A DNA stretch of 64,000 bases from Clostridioides sp. GTDB lineage: Bacteria; Bacillota; Clostridia; Peptostreptococcales; Peptostreptococcaceae. Both the position numbers and the translations under genes were made by a program. The notes beneath the pieces are model-generated. The model ran no database searches and was not told where the DNA came from. It was given only the letters and a program-made list of their open reading frames with translations. The stretch spans positions 186,001-250,000 of the forward strand of contig JAISJN010000008.1 in NCBI GenBank assembly GCA_031261505.1. Reading direction: 5' to 3'. Each line of letters opens with the position of its first letter. The first letter of the stretch is position 1. Of the stretch, positions 1 to 8,419 are shown in pieces.

Positions 1-1150
1 CATAAAATACTGGTTTTGACATTCTTATATATCTATTTTCCCATGCTTCTGGAAGAACTTTTGGAACTCTTATGACCGCTATTATAGCGACTACATCGGC
101 TATTCTTCCGGCTAATACAACATTTCCCGTTATCTCTTGTATATTCAATCCTACCAATATAGGAAGTATGGCTATTGCGTACATCAACACTAACACCCTC
201 ATTGGAACAGAATTGTCGTTTGTCCTAGCAAAGTATTTTGGGAACCAACCGTCAACACACATCTGGTGGAAAGGTCTTGAAAATACGCTAAACGACGAAT
301 TCAAGGTAGTAGCAAGCGCCGCTATCGGTCCACCTACTACAAACGCATATGCTAGTGGTCTAGACATTATATCCTTTGCCACGTCGGTAAGTGGTCTTCC
401 AGCTACCTGATCTATTGGAAGTATTCCACTTGCAACTATAGCAATTGCACAGTATATCACTAGTATTATCAATGTCGCAACGCAGATTGCCAAAGGTACA
501 TCTCTTCTAGGGTTCTGAGCTTCCTTGCTAAAGCTAACGACAAACGATTGCCCAACGCACGAGAATACCAATAAAAGCACTGCATTTAAGAAACCATCTG
601 TACCTCCAGTGAAGAAATCTGGTGCTGAAAAATCAAATGTTCCTGGTTGTAACTTGAATAGCCCCATGACTATAAACAGCCCTAAACCGCACATAAGCGC
701 TACAGTCATATAATTTTGAAGTTTAGCCATGAATTTAACCCCGACTATATTGCAGGCAAAGAACAATGTCACCGACACTATTGCAGCTGGTACTATCGGC
801 ACCGATGGAATTATAGAATTTAAATACATACCCATCGAAAGTCCAAACATACCACATGCCAACATGTTTAGAGTGAATGCCATGCCGTATATTCCACCCC
901 ATTTATCACCTAATGTAGCTGCCACAAATGAATAATTACCGCCTTTTACCCTTATCATACTGCTTAACATAATATAAGGAAAAATTATACAAAATCCCAT
1001 TATAATTGCTACTGCATAGGCTAACCAGACCGAACGACCTGTCATACCTATCCCCTTACCTACCAATGTCACTACACCTGCACCTATTACCTGTCCCGTT
1101 GCAAGCGATATCAAATCTTTTAAACTAAGTCCTTTACTACCACTACTCAT
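1..1150 (-). CDS. APC-family amino acid/polyamine permease, 3' end cut by window
   Basis: The reading frame is open from an ATG at 1150 to the window edge, so about 383 N-terminal residues are visible and the C-terminus is missing. It is strongly hydrophobic with many membrane segments. The N-terminus reads like an APC transporter: a short cytoplasmic lead, then a first helix with GQVIGAGVVTLVGKG, the glycine-rich unwound helix 1 that binds the substrate amine or carboxylate in this superfamily. The ribosome site GGGGGAAGG lies just before the ATG. It is downstream of the enolase-superfamily gene and probably co-transcribed, so it may import that enzyme's substrate. APC carriers usually move amino acids or polyamines rather than sugar acids. 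The substrate cannot be read from the sequence. Confidence 0.85.
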   Translation of the reverse strand, partial: MSSGSKGLSLKDLISLATGQVIGAGVVTLVGKGIGMTGRSVWLAYAVAIIMGFCIIFPYIMLSSMIRVKGGNYSFVAATLGDKWGGIYGMAFTLNMLACGMFGLSMGMYLNSIIPSVPIVPAAIVSVTLFFACNIVGVKFMAKLQNYMTVALMCGLGLFIVMGLFKLQPGTFDFSAPDFFTGGTDGFLNAVLLLVFSCVGQSFVVSFSKEAQNPRRDVPLAICVATLIILVIYCAIAIVASGILPIDQVAGRPLTDVAKDIMSRPLAYAFVVGGPIAALATTLNSSFSVFSRPFHQMCVDGWFPKYFARTNDNSVPMRVLVLMYAIAILPILVGLNIQEITGNVVLAGRIADVVAIIAVIRVPKVLPEAWENRYIRMSKPVFY

Positions 1151-1310
1151 CTCAACCTTCCCCCTTATTTAGACTAGATTTTTAAACTAACTTAGTATTC
1201 TTATTCAACAGTTTTGTGTATTTTAGTAACCTTGTTTAATATTATCATGCTTTGCCCTTATAAGGAACATCTTCCCACCATATTAGATGGGAATCCCCTC
1301 AAATTTCAAA

Positions 1311-2504
1311 TTATTTTATAGTTTCTATATATGCTTTCTTTAATGCGTCCTCCGATACTTCCTGGCCTATACCAGGCAATTCAGGTATGTCTATATATCC
1401 ATTCACCGGTTGGTAATCGTACTTGCATTGTCCTGCGTTAAATGGCGTAGTATTCGTAATATGATGCTCATGGATGATAAAGTTCGGTATAGCTGCTTCC
1501 AGATGTAGGCTCACCGCTACTCCTATTGGACTTGAGCATACATGTGACTGTACGCTTACGTCGTGGATATGAGCCATGTCGCATATTTTCTTCGCCTCTG
1601 TTATACCTCCGCAGTTTCCTATATCTGGTTGAATTACTGTCAAGGCATTGCTCTTTAATAGAGGTAAAAATCCCCAACGAGTGTATGTTCTCTCTCCTGT
1701 AGCCAAAGGAACATCTGTTTTTTCAGATATTTTTTTGAATAACTCTGCATTTAGCGGTGTGCACGGCTCTTCAAAGAACATAATATCGTATTTTTCAGCC
1801 ATTTTTATAAATTGAAGTCCTGTAGCTGCATCGGTCATAGCGTGGTTTTCTATTATTAGATCCGCATCGCTTCCCAATGCCTCTCTAGTAGCTTGTATTC
1901 TCTCTTCAGCAAGTTTCATAATGTCTTTACTTAAGTAGCTCGTTCCATTTAGGAAGGGAATTATCTTTCCCTCTTTGTCAAATCTCATGAAATTAGCCTT
2001 TACTGCATCGTATCCTTGCTCTACGGCCTTTAGAGCCGCTTCTTTATAAAATTCTGGAGAACCACTTGGTGCCTGTACTGGGTTGAAGCTTTCGCAATCC
2101 CATCCAAATTGAATCTGGCTTGCATAGCAGCGAAGTTTTTCTCTCTGTTTTCCTCCGAGTAATTCGTATAGGGGTGCATTGTAGTATTTTCCCTTTATGT
2201 CCCAAAGAGCTGTGTCTATGGCACTTATAGCTGCCATCATTATCGCTCCATTTCCTTGACCCCAGAACGATAATTTAAATAGTTTTTCCCATATTACCTC
2301 ATGTTGAAGTGGGTCCATACCTCTTACAAGTGGCGCAAAATCTTTTAAAAGCGCAAATGCAGCTGTTGCTCCAGTACCTATCGCTACTGCAGCCTCTCCA
2401 TACCCTTCTATCCCCTGGTCTGTGTTTACCTTGACTATTATAGGTCTATTACCACAGTTTGGATCTTGCTCTAAAGCCATCACGTCTAAACTAACTATTT
2501 TCAT
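1311..2504 (-). CDS. Mandelate racemase/muconate lactonizing enzyme family (enolase superfamily), likely acid-sugar dehydratase type
   Basis: The 397-residue length is normal for the family. The N-terminal capping domain (about 1-125) carries SAIDTALWDIKGK and LLGGKQREKL. The barrel shows the three metal-ligand positions as IIENH (E219), EEP (E245/E246) and GER (E271), followed by QPDIGNCGG (D294) and SH (H321), a general acid/base pair typical of the subgroup. H221 right after the first ligand resembles galactonate/mannonate dehydratase-type members. Enzymes of this fold abstract the proton alpha to a carboxylate, so dehydration of a sugar acid or an epimerisation is expected. The neighbouring carrier is APC-type, which leaves an amino-acid derivative substrate open. 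It is transcribed divergently from the FadR-type regulator and has a 20-bp palindrome just upstream. Confidence 0.85.
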   Translation of the reverse strand: MKIVSLDVMALEQDPNCGNRPIIVKVNTDQGIEGYGEAAVAIGTGATAAFALLKDFAPLVRGMDPLQHEVIWEKLFKLSFWGQGNGAIMMAAISAIDTALWDIKGKYYNAPLYELLGGKQREKLRCYASQIQFGWDCESFNPVQAPSGSPEFYKEAALKAVEQGYDAVKANFMRFDKEGKIIPFLNGTSYLSKDIMKLAEERIQATREALGSDADLIIENHAMTDAATGLQFIKMAEKYDIMFFEEPCTPLNAELFKKISEKTDVPLATGERTYTRWGFLPLLKSNALTVIQPDIGNCGGITEAKKICDMAHIHDVSVQSHVCSSPIGVAVSLHLEAAIPNFIIHEHHITNTTPFNAGQCKYDYQPVNGYIDIPELPGIGQEVSEDALKKAYIETIK

Positions 2505-2528
2505 TTTTATACCCCCTATTTCCTTTGC

Positions 2529-2548
2529 TAGTGTAAAGTTTTACACTA
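2529..2548. promoter_or_regulatory. 20-bp palindrome, candidate operator of the enolase-superfamily gene
   Basis: TAGTGTAAAGTTTTACACTA is an inverted repeat with 9 of 10 pairs and lies 25 bp upstream of the enolase-superfamily start codon. A weak TTGTAG / TGTAAA promoter on the minus strand would place the -10 inside it. The divergent GntR-type regulator is the natural candidate ligand, but this is inferred from position only. Confidence 0.45.
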
Positions 2549-2615
2549 CTTTTGTTTTTGTTCTACAACCTTGTATAACGTTTTTTCATATCTTTGATAC
2601 TTGCTTATCATAATT

Positions 2616-2697
2616 TAACTTGATAAAGATGTCGCCCATAACTACATTGACCGATGATGCCAGATAGATGTGGGCGATCACAATTTAAATTACAATT
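2616..2697 (-). repeat. Possible decayed, reversed copy of the two-hairpin intergenic element
   Basis: Read on this strand's opposite, it starts TAACTTGATAAAGATGTC and ends GATCACAATTTAAAT, resembling the two ends of the family in reverse orientation. TCGCCCA and TGGGCGA form a 7-bp inverted repeat between them. The interior is too diverged to align confidently. It lies in the 538-bp divergent intergenic region with the copy at 2886-2972. Confidence 0.3.
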
Positions 2698-2885
2698 TAT
2701 TGATGATGATATTCATATCATATGTATTACATTTGATATGTTATAAGCTAATTGTATTCTCATTTTATTCCATTGTCAAGCTTTTATTTTGACTTATTTT
2801 ATCGTTAGATGTATAATTTTATTATAGTAGGATGTGCTTAGATGCAAATTGTGAAAACATTATCGTCATTTGAGGATATCCTAAT

Positions 2886-2972
2886 TTTGATTATGCCCCG
2901 TGGGTAGGAATGACGCCCACTGAAATGAGAACGTCCACTACCTAAATAGTTGAGGACATCCTTCTCAAATCA
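2886..2972 (+). repeat. Diverged copy of the two-hairpin intergenic element
   Basis: The core CCCACTGAAATGAGAA is a near-exact match to the family, preceded by the pairing arm GTGGGT and followed by a second imperfect hairpin (GTCC...GGAC) and the right end CCTTCTCAAATCAC. It lies 70 bp upstream of the GntR regulator start, so it may fall within that gene's promoter or leader. Confidence 0.65.
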
Positions 2973-3042
2973 CAAAATACTATCAATGTAGTATAAAAAC
3001 AAATCTCAATTAAAATTGAGTAACGAAGAAAGAGAGGATTTT

Positions 3043-3726
3043 ATGAAGTCTAGCACTACGAAAAAAAGTATACCAGATCAGGTATTTGAAAATTTAATGG
3101 AAGAGATTTCTTCTGGCGTAATAAAACCAGGAGATAAAATTCCCTCGGAACATGAATTATGTGACATCTTCGGTGTGAGCAGACCATCTATAAAAATGGC
3201 ATTGGACAGACTAAACCTCTTAGGAGTGCTCGAATCCAGAGTTGGCGATGGAACTTATTTAAAGAAGTTTTCTGCCTTAAATTTTGTAGAACTCTATTCC
3301 GATTTATTTGGAATAACCCATACGCTCGAGGACTTGGTCGAACTTAGAGATACAATTATACTTAAGAGTTTTATAAATTTATGTAAGCCTGGCGAGGTTG
3401 ATGACAAGGAAAAACTGATAACTAACCTATCGTCAATATATAATGAAATTAAATTCTCCTTAATGAACATCGACTATACTCCGTATCCGGATTTGAAGAC
3501 TAGGTTTTTCACAGAGATATGCAGATGTTCTACTAATGAATACTTCCTTAGTATATACAATCTGATTCTTAAGAAAAAGTTAATTCATTCGTACGAGTTA
3601 TCGAATGTCAACGATGTAGAATCAAATAATTTGATTATAGAAAATTATCAATTGATAATAGATGCAATTGTCAAAGAGGACTATAAAATCGGTATTGACT
3701 CATTTATAAGTCTAATTATTTTTTAG
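3043..3726 (+). CDS. GntR-family (FadR subfamily) transcriptional regulator
   Basis: The N-terminal winged helix (about residues 6-75) has the GntR signature: IKPGDKIPSEHELCDIFGVS, a recognition helix SRPSIKMALDRL, and GVLESRVGDGTYL in the wing. The helical C-terminal part with DLVELRDTI fits an FCD ligand-binding domain, which often senses a carboxylic acid. The ATG at 3043 is preferred over an upstream TTG at 3016 because AGAGAGG sits 5 bases before it. At 227 residues it has normal length, though the C-terminal sequence ends abruptly after a hydrophobic stretch. It is divergent to the enolase-superfamily/permease pair, the usual arrangement for a local regulator. A perfect bidirectional terminator follows. 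Confidence 0.85.
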   Translation: MKSSTTKKSIPDQVFENLMEEISSGVIKPGDKIPSEHELCDIFGVSRPSIKMALDRLNLLGVLESRVGDGTYLKKFSALNFVELYSDLFGITHTLEDLVELRDTIILKSFINLCKPGEVDDKEKLITNLSSIYNEIKFSLMNIDYTPYPDLKTRFFTEICRCSTNEYFLSIYNLILKKKLIHSYELSNVNDVESNNLIIENYQLIIDAIVKEDYKIGIDSFISLIIF

Positions 3727-3822
3727 GCATTCTGATTAAATCATTCGTGTTTTGTATTCGGAGACAATCAATGCTAGATTGTTCATATTAAATCATTTGC
3801 GTTTTATCAATATGTTTAACTC

Positions 3823-3872
3823 AAAAGACCCTATATGGGATATGTCTACTCATATCCCATATAGGGTCTTTT
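3823..3872. terminator. Bidirectional intrinsic terminator
   Basis: A perfect 22-bp inverted repeat (AAAAGACCCTATATGGGATATG and its complement) with a 6-base loop and T/A tracts on both sides lies between the convergent GntR regulator and fur genes. It can end both transcripts. Confidence 0.9.
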
Positions 3873-3953
3873 GTCTAGTAAATATTCCTAAGTAAAATAA
3901 TGCTTACCAGGTTATTGATTTTCCTAATTTATGCAAGCCAAATAGAGCTCTTG

Positions 3954-4397
3954 CTATTTAATCCGACACTCTCCGCAGAGTCCGTAGAATTTAAGTTCAT
4001 GGTTTGTTATCTCGAAATTGTAAGCATTTTCGATTTGAGCTTCTATACTATCGAGTAGGTCTTCCTTTACCTCGATGATTTTACCACATTCTTTGCATAT
4101 AAGATGGTGGTGATGATGTGTATCATCGTCGTTCAAATCAATTTCATACCTTACGCATCCATCGTCCAGGTTAAGCTTTGATATTACTCCTATATCGTCT
4201 AGTAGCTGCATTGTTCTATACACTGTTGCAAGTCCTATCTCTGGACAATCAACCCTCACTAGGTCGTATATTTCTTCACTGCTTAGATGAGAAGCATCGC
4301 TTCCTATAAGCACTTCAATTATTGCTCTCCTTTGTGGAGTAATCTTAAATCCTGTTTCCTTAAGTTTTTCTTTTAATATTTCAAATGTGTCTTTCAT
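3954..4397 (-). CDS. fur: Ferric uptake regulator family protein (Fur/PerR)
   Basis: A 147-residue metal-dependent repressor. The N-terminal winged helix includes FKITPQRRAIIEVL and the recognition helix IGLATVYRTMQLLDDIGVI. The dimerisation domain carries the histidine-rich metal site (THHHHHLICKECG) and two CxxC pairs (CKEC, CGEC) for structural zinc. The ATG at 4397 is preferred over a GTG at 4403 because GAGGGG sits 5 bases upstream of the ATG. A promoter with TTGACA (4463-4468), 17 bases and TAAAAT (4440-4445) precedes it, with a Fur-box-like site just downstream of the -10. Fur and PerR cannot be separated from sequence alone; the many histidines are compatible with either. Confidence 0.88.
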   Translation of the reverse strand: MKDTFEILKEKLKETGFKITPQRRAIIEVLIGSDASHLSSEEIYDLVRVDCPEIGLATVYRTMQLLDDIGVISKLNLDDGCVRYEIDLNDDDTHHHHHLICKECGKIIEVKEDLLDSIEAQIENAYNFEITNHELKFYGLCGECRIK

Positions 4398-4417
4398 AAA
4401 CACCCCTCGTTTTCAAT

Positions 4418-4432
4418 TGATAATCTTTATTA
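4418..4432. promoter_or_regulatory. Fur/PerR-box-like operator before fur
   Basis: TGATAATCTTTATTA matches the 7-1-7 Fur box TGATAATNATTATCA at 12 of 14 positions. It lies between the -10 element (4440-4445) and the ribosome site of fur, where binding would block the start of its own transcript. Autoregulation is inferred. Confidence 0.5.
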
Positions 4433-4439
4433 TGTCTCT

Positions 4440-4468
4440 ATTTTAGTCTATTTACACCGCTATGTCAA
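4440..4468 (-). promoter_or_regulatory. SigA-type promoter of fur
   Basis: TTGACA (4463-4468) and TAAAAT (4440-4445) are separated by exactly 17 bases on the minus strand. Confidence 0.7.
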
Positions 4469-4587
4469 TAATTGTTAAGAGTTGGCGATGTGCAAATTTT
4501 TACCTTTCCACTATTAATATACCCTGGGTATGTAAATACTATTTAAACAAATAATTTAGAGTTATTAAATACAATTTAAGGACAGAT

Positions 4588-4623
4588 ACCCACTTTATTG
4601 TGAGTTATCTGTCCTCATTTCAG
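4588..4623 (-). terminator. Hairpin, probable terminator after the DUF1292 gene
   Basis: GGACAGATA and TATCTGTCC pair, and the stem continues through CCCAC/GTGAG. On the minus strand the stem is followed by the T-rich TTAAATTGTATTT. The adjoining CTCATTTCAG (4620-4629) also matches part of the dispersed two-hairpin element, so it may derive from a decayed copy. Confidence 0.6.
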
Positions 4624-4703
4624 CAGTTAAACCATGCTGATAGCGTCGATCATTATCAAATTTGAGACTTTTTATTACCGTCAATATCTATAAGAACTAA
4701 AAT

Positions 4704-4976
4704 CTATTCTTCGTCGTCAAAATCTAATCCTTCTTCTTCCATTAATGTTTCGTATACTGCTACAACTGTTTCGTACTCTTCGTCTGACTCTATAGGTAAA
4801 AGTATTTCGCCTTCTTCATCTTGGTCTATTCTGAAAATTAATGCTTCTTCTGCTTCATCGTCGTCCACTGGCACTAATATTGCGTATTCTTTTCCTTCTG
4901 CTTCTAATGTAAGTATTATTTCAAAATTACTTGTAACTCCGTCTTCGTCTACTAAACTTATTATATTATCTTCCAT
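4704..4976 (-). CDS. DUF1292 family small acidic protein (YrzB-like)
   Basis: A 90-residue, very acidic protein of the DUF1292 family, with the family pattern of an ISL-DEDG start, a beta-rich EGKEYAILVPVDD core, EALIFRI and an acidic tail. Its biochemical function is unknown. In Firmicutes it is regularly found with ruvX and ireB, as here. The ATG at 4976 is chosen over a GTG at 4985 because GAGGTG lies ahead of the ATG with normal spacing. It is the last gene of the ruvX-side cluster before a hairpin terminator. Confidence 0.85.
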   Translation of the reverse strand: MEDNIISLVDEDGVTSNFEIILTLEAEGKEYAILVPVDDDEAEEALIFRIDQDEEGEILLPIESDEEYETVVAVYETLMEEEGLDFDDEE

Positions 4977-5077
4977 ATCCTTCACCTCGCGTAATTATTC
5001 GTTGTTTCATTTGTTGTCGACATTCTTATTATACAACATTTTGTTGATATTATATAATCTTTTTTGCGTTATCAAAT

Positions 5078-5169
5078 TATGATTGCTTCTGGTGGGGAAA
5101 AAACCCACCGAAATGAGAATTATTCCTACACCTATAGCATTGGGGGATATTTCTCGATATCCATCCTTA
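5078..5169 (+). repeat. Two-hairpin intergenic element, second left-end type
   Basis: It starts with GATTGCTTC rather than the ATTCAACG type. The first hairpin is GGTGGG...CCCACC, followed by GAAATGAGAATTATTCC and a second imperfect hairpin (CCTACACCTATAG...). The right end runs into the TAA stop of ruvX at 5167-5169. Confidence 0.75.
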
Positions 5170-5589
5170 GATTCTCTTAAAGTCGAGATATCCCTGCAAA
5201 ATTATCACAGCCGCTAACATATCTACTACCTTTTTTCTTTTTTTTCTGCTCACGTCGGCCTCGATCAGAGATCTTGTGGCTGACACTGTCGACAGCCTCT
5301 CATCCCAAAATTCTATATCTATACCGGTTTCAGCCTTTAAATATTCACAGAATTTAATAACTTTCTCTCCCTGAGGTCCGATGTCTCCGCTCATATTTTT
5401 AGGCATTCCAGAGACTATCTTATTCACGTTCTTTTCTGCGATTATCTTTTTTAGTTCCTCTACATCCTTTTTTTTGCCGACCCTATGCACGGTCGTTATT
5501 CCCTGAGCTGTCAAACCCATGATGTCGCTTACTGCAACTCCAATAGTCGCATCTCCGACATCGAGCCCCATTATTCTACCATTAAGCAT
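5167..5589 (-). CDS. ruvX: Holliday-junction resolvase-like YqgF/RuvX, 16S rRNA 5'-end maturation
   Basis: About 140 residues with an RNase H-like fold. Visible motifs are GLDVGDATIGVAVSD (first catalytic Asp), GMPKNMSG and WDERLSTV (catalytic Glu region), with a conserved Asp in VVDMLAAVII. The family acts as a nuclease in pre-16S rRNA processing. An ATG at 5589 is preferred over one at 5601 because GGAG (5596-5599) precedes it. Upstream (5625-5690) lie three imperfect 17-18-bp tandem units. Downstream it abuts a dispersed two-hairpin element whose end provides the stop codon. Confidence 0.88.
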   Translation of the reverse strand: MLNGRIMGLDVGDATIGVAVSDIMGLTAQGITTVHRVGKKKDVEELKKIIAEKNVNKIVSGMPKNMSGDIGPQGEKVIKFCEYLKAETGIDIEFWDERLSTVSATRSLIEADVSRKKRKKVVDMLAAVIILQGYLDFKRI

Positions 5590-5624
5590 GTTTTGCTCCA
5601 TTCTTATAATTCTATTTATGCTAT

Positions 5625-5690
5625 AAAGTGTTTTACTTCACAGCACATTACTTTACAGTGCTTTACTTTACAATACTGACTCTATTATCT
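5625..5690. repeat. Short imperfect tandem repeat upstream of ruvX
   Basis: Units of about 17-18 bp built around TTTACTTCACAGCACA, TTACTTTACAGTGCTT and TTACTTTACAATACT follow each other directly. No function is apparent; they occupy the gap between the large membrane-protein gene and ruvX. Confidence 0.6.
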
Positions 5691-5751
5691 GCTTCTATCA
5701 CTATCATATTTAAACTTTACGGCGTTTATCTTCATATCAACGGCAAAACAA

Positions 5752-7947
5752 CTATCCTTCTATATGACCTGGTCCAGTCTGCTTAAATATAATCATGTTT
5801 ATACTTATAACCACTATCGGTATCAATACATAGATAGACGATGTTGCAGCTGCGACGATACCCGAGTCGTTTACTAACAATGAGATTATACATCCTACTA
5901 TAGATGCTATAAATCCTTTGAATATAATCGGATATTCCTTTGTAAGAGCTAGGAAGTGTTTTGACGGTCTAAACATCAAGACTGCTAGTATCGCAACCCC
6001 TGCCAATAATATGTTTACCCAAACACTCGTCTTTGCAATCTTCACATTCATAGAAATTTTTCTCGCAAAGGTCATAATTACCTCGCTAGGTCCATTTTCA
6101 AATATCTTTATTACAAATGCCCCTAGGTGTGAACTAGACCCAGATCTGATATCTAGGAAGGCAAATACCGCAACCACGGCAACTGCAGTAAATCCAAGTA
6201 GTAAAATCTTTTTGAAATCTATCTTTACGTCGTAGATAAGCAGTATGAATAATAGATACGCTATAGATTCAGATATAGCTCCACCAACATTTGCACCCAT
6301 CGATGGGTATGCACTTGTTATAAGTATTATGAAACTTACCAAAACAACCGACCATTTAGGAACTTTTTTGAAATTCAGGAGTACTGCTAGTGCAAATAAG
6401 GCACTTCCTATGGTAACTCCCTCGTATTCGTTTCCGACACCGTAGTATCTAGCTCCAACTATAGCATCGTAACTCATTATATTGTTCTTCATCATATATG
6501 TTCCAAACATGGAGTCCACCGTTATTATCAAAATTGTAATACCAGCGAAAAATCCCATATTCTTTATATCGTCTTTTATAAATATTGCTCCAAATACATA
6601 GAGGAGCGCTGCCACCGCAAATATCGTAATCAATATAGTCATAGGCTGTTTACAGTTCATAACGGTCGCAAGCATGAACGAAAGCGGCATAATTATACCT
6701 AACTTTATAAGTTCTTTTAATAACTTAAATATTTTTTCCTTGTATTTGTGGAAGCAATTTCTAAAGAGTATGGCTATCATCGCAAGTATCCAAGATACCG
6801 ATACAACTATTACAAACGTGTTTATTATCGTCCCTCTTATAGTCGATATAGATACCTGTTTCTCGTATTCACCCATGATATACTCTATATTGTCGGCTCT
6901 CTCTACAAGTTTATACGGCCTACCAACCATCTTCTCGTTTTTAAGTCCGAATTCATTTAATATATCTACACCTACATCCAGGTTTGCAAGTATACCTTCC
7001 TGTCTTGTAGTAGCTGAAGTTATTACTCCCTTGCCATCTCCCTTAAATTTGATTATTGGAGAGAGTCTTCTTTTATTCTTGTAGTCTATCTCACTTGGGA
7101 ATCCACTTGTGATATATACTACATCATCTTTTCCAACCATTTTAAATACTTCTTTGAGATATGTATTTATGCGGTCGTTGATTCTATCCCTTTGATTTTC
7201 TAAGGTAGTCTCATTTAGATTTTTTTTGTACATGTCTAGTCTGTATGTATCCCCTAGGTCTACAAACAGCACATCGCTCTCTTTATAGTACTTCTGTGTT
7301 TCTTTTATGAGTTTTTTGTAGTCTGTAGATATTCCAAAAGGCATGGTTGCGTCCTTTTTGTTTATATTATCTACATTTCCCATATCTATTCTACCAGACT
7401 CATCCATTGCAGTTAGGCATAGATTCCTGTTTAAAATAAGCTTGCCATCGTTGTCGTATATGTCTGAATTGCCGATAACAGCTGTCTTTAACTTATTGTC
7501 TGATAGAGTCTGTCCCATAACTCCCAAGGTAGAACCGTACTCGCTGTTGTCCATGTTTTCATTTATGGATTTATTTACTCCTACATAGTTAACACCCTTA
7601 GCTTTTTTACCTGTAGCAGATTTAAACAGCATTGAGTTCTCTGGGGTAGCGTCTCTAAAATTGATAACGTCGTCGTCCCTTGTAACATTGACTCTTCCAC
7701 CTGCACCCATACTGGCATAAGATCTGCTGTCAGTCGTACCTTTGTCCCCTCTGATATTCATATGCGCCACGTAGCCACTTGTATCGAGTTTTTTATTTAC
7801 AACCGATATTTTTTGCATGTTCAATAAGTTAGTCTTATCCATACTTATGAATATGACCTTCTTACTTGACTGTGCAAAGCCGAACTCCGTCGCACTAGCT
7901 AGCACGATAAGTAGTATGGCCAGCAAAGATACAATTTTTTTCTTCAT
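5752..7947 (-). CDS. Large membrane protein of unknown function, extracytoplasmic domain plus about 11 helices
   Basis: This 731-residue protein is not one I can name. It begins with a signal peptide or anchor (about 4-25, ending ATEFGFAQ). A soluble, probably outside-facing domain of about 340 residues follows, with KKVIFISMDKT, a GTTDSRSYASMGAGGR segment and SDVLFVDLGDT. These are vaguely reminiscent of alkaline-phosphatase-fold proteins, but the metal ligands are not convincingly present. From about 372 there are roughly 11 membrane helices, with YGVGNEYEG between helices and NDSGIVAAATSS before the last. ireB begins only 10 bp upstream, so the two are likely co-transcribed. A role at the cell envelope is possible but unproven. 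Confidence 0.85.
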   Translation of the reverse strand: MKKKIVSLLAILLIVLASATEFGFAQSSKKVIFISMDKTNLLNMQKISVVNKKLDTSGYVAHMNIRGDKGTTDSRSYASMGAGGRVNVTRDDDVINFRDATPENSMLFKSATGKKAKGVNYVGVNKSINENMDNSEYGSTLGVMGQTLSDNKLKTAVIGNSDIYDNDGKLILNRNLCLTAMDESGRIDMGNVDNINKKDATMPFGISTDYKKLIKETQKYYKESDVLFVDLGDTYRLDMYKKNLNETTLENQRDRINDRINTYLKEVFKMVGKDDVVYITSGFPSEIDYKNKRRLSPIIKFKGDGKGVITSATTRQEGILANLDVGVDILNEFGLKNEKMVGRPYKLVERADNIEYIMGEYEKQVSISTIRGTIINTFVIVVSVSWILAMIAILFRNCFHKYKEKIFKLLKELIKLGIIMPLSFMLATVMNCKQPMTILITIFAVAALLYVFGAIFIKDDIKNMGFFAGITILIITVDSMFGTYMMKNNIMSYDAIVGARYYGVGNEYEGVTIGSALFALAVLLNFKKVPKWSVVLVSFIILITSAYPSMGANVGGAISESIAYLLFILLIYDVKIDFKKILLLGFTAVAVVAVFAFLDIRSGSSSHLGAFVIKIFENGPSEVIMTFARKISMNVKIAKTSVWVNILLAGVAILAVLMFRPSKHFLALTKEYPIIFKGFIASIVGCIISLLVNDSGIVAAATSSIYVLIPIVVISINMIIFKQTGPGHIEG

Positions 7948-7957
7948 TACATTTCCT

Positions 7958-8215
7958 CTACTTTCTGTTCAAATAGTACGTCAAGATTTCTTCCAAAATC
8001 TCATCTCTTTCGAATTGCTTGATTGTAGCCCTGGCGTTGTTGTAACTTGTTATATAGCTTGGATCACCGGAAAGTATATACCCTATAATTTGATTTGTGG
8101 GATTGTAACCCTTCTCGGTGAGTGATTTGCTTACTATGTCTATTGCCTCGCCTATTGTCATCTTTTCATCGTTAATTCCTTCAAACTTCATTGTGTAATC
8201 TAAATCTTTATCCAT
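7958..8215 (-). CDS. ireB: IreB family regulatory phosphoprotein (UPF0297)
   Basis: This 85-residue protein belongs to the IreB/UPF0297 family, with TMKF, a VSKSLTEKGYNPTNQIIGYILSGD core and YITSYNNARATI, followed by the basic C-terminus. In Enterococcus, IreB is a substrate of the Ser/Thr kinase IreK and a negative regulator of cephalosporin resistance; threonines in the N-terminal DYTMKF region are the likely phosphosites. The ATG at 8215 is chosen over an upstream TTG at 8230 because GGGAGGG lies directly ahead of it. It follows alaS and precedes the large membrane protein. Confidence 0.9.
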   Translation of the reverse strand: MDKDLDYTMKFEGINDEKMTIGEAIDIVSKSLTEKGYNPTNQIIGYILSGDPSYITSYNNARATIKQFERDEILEEILTYYLNRK

Positions 8216-8308
8216 CGTATTCCCTCCCAATTAAAAAAATAGTCAATGCATAAGTCTTTGATGAGTTAATACAAAATCCCATGATGAAATCGTTAAATCA
8301 ACGTTTAA

Positions 8309-8375
8309 TTAAATGGGGAAAATGCCCCCACATACAAACATGTGGGAGTCTTCCTCATTCTTAAATTCAAACGTG
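8309..8375 (+). repeat. Probable truncated two-hairpin element / hairpin after alaS
   Basis: TTAAATGGGG with AATGCCCC forms one small stem and CCCACAT...ATGTGGG a second, followed by a diverged right end (AGTCTTCCTCATTCTTAAA). This looks like the family with the left part deleted. As it lies 45 bp past the alaS stop, it may also act in transcript ending, although the T tract is weak. Confidence 0.5.
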
Positions 8376-8419
8376 AACTCATCTATGTTTAGCCTACTCA
8401 AATGCGAAGGCTGGTTCAA

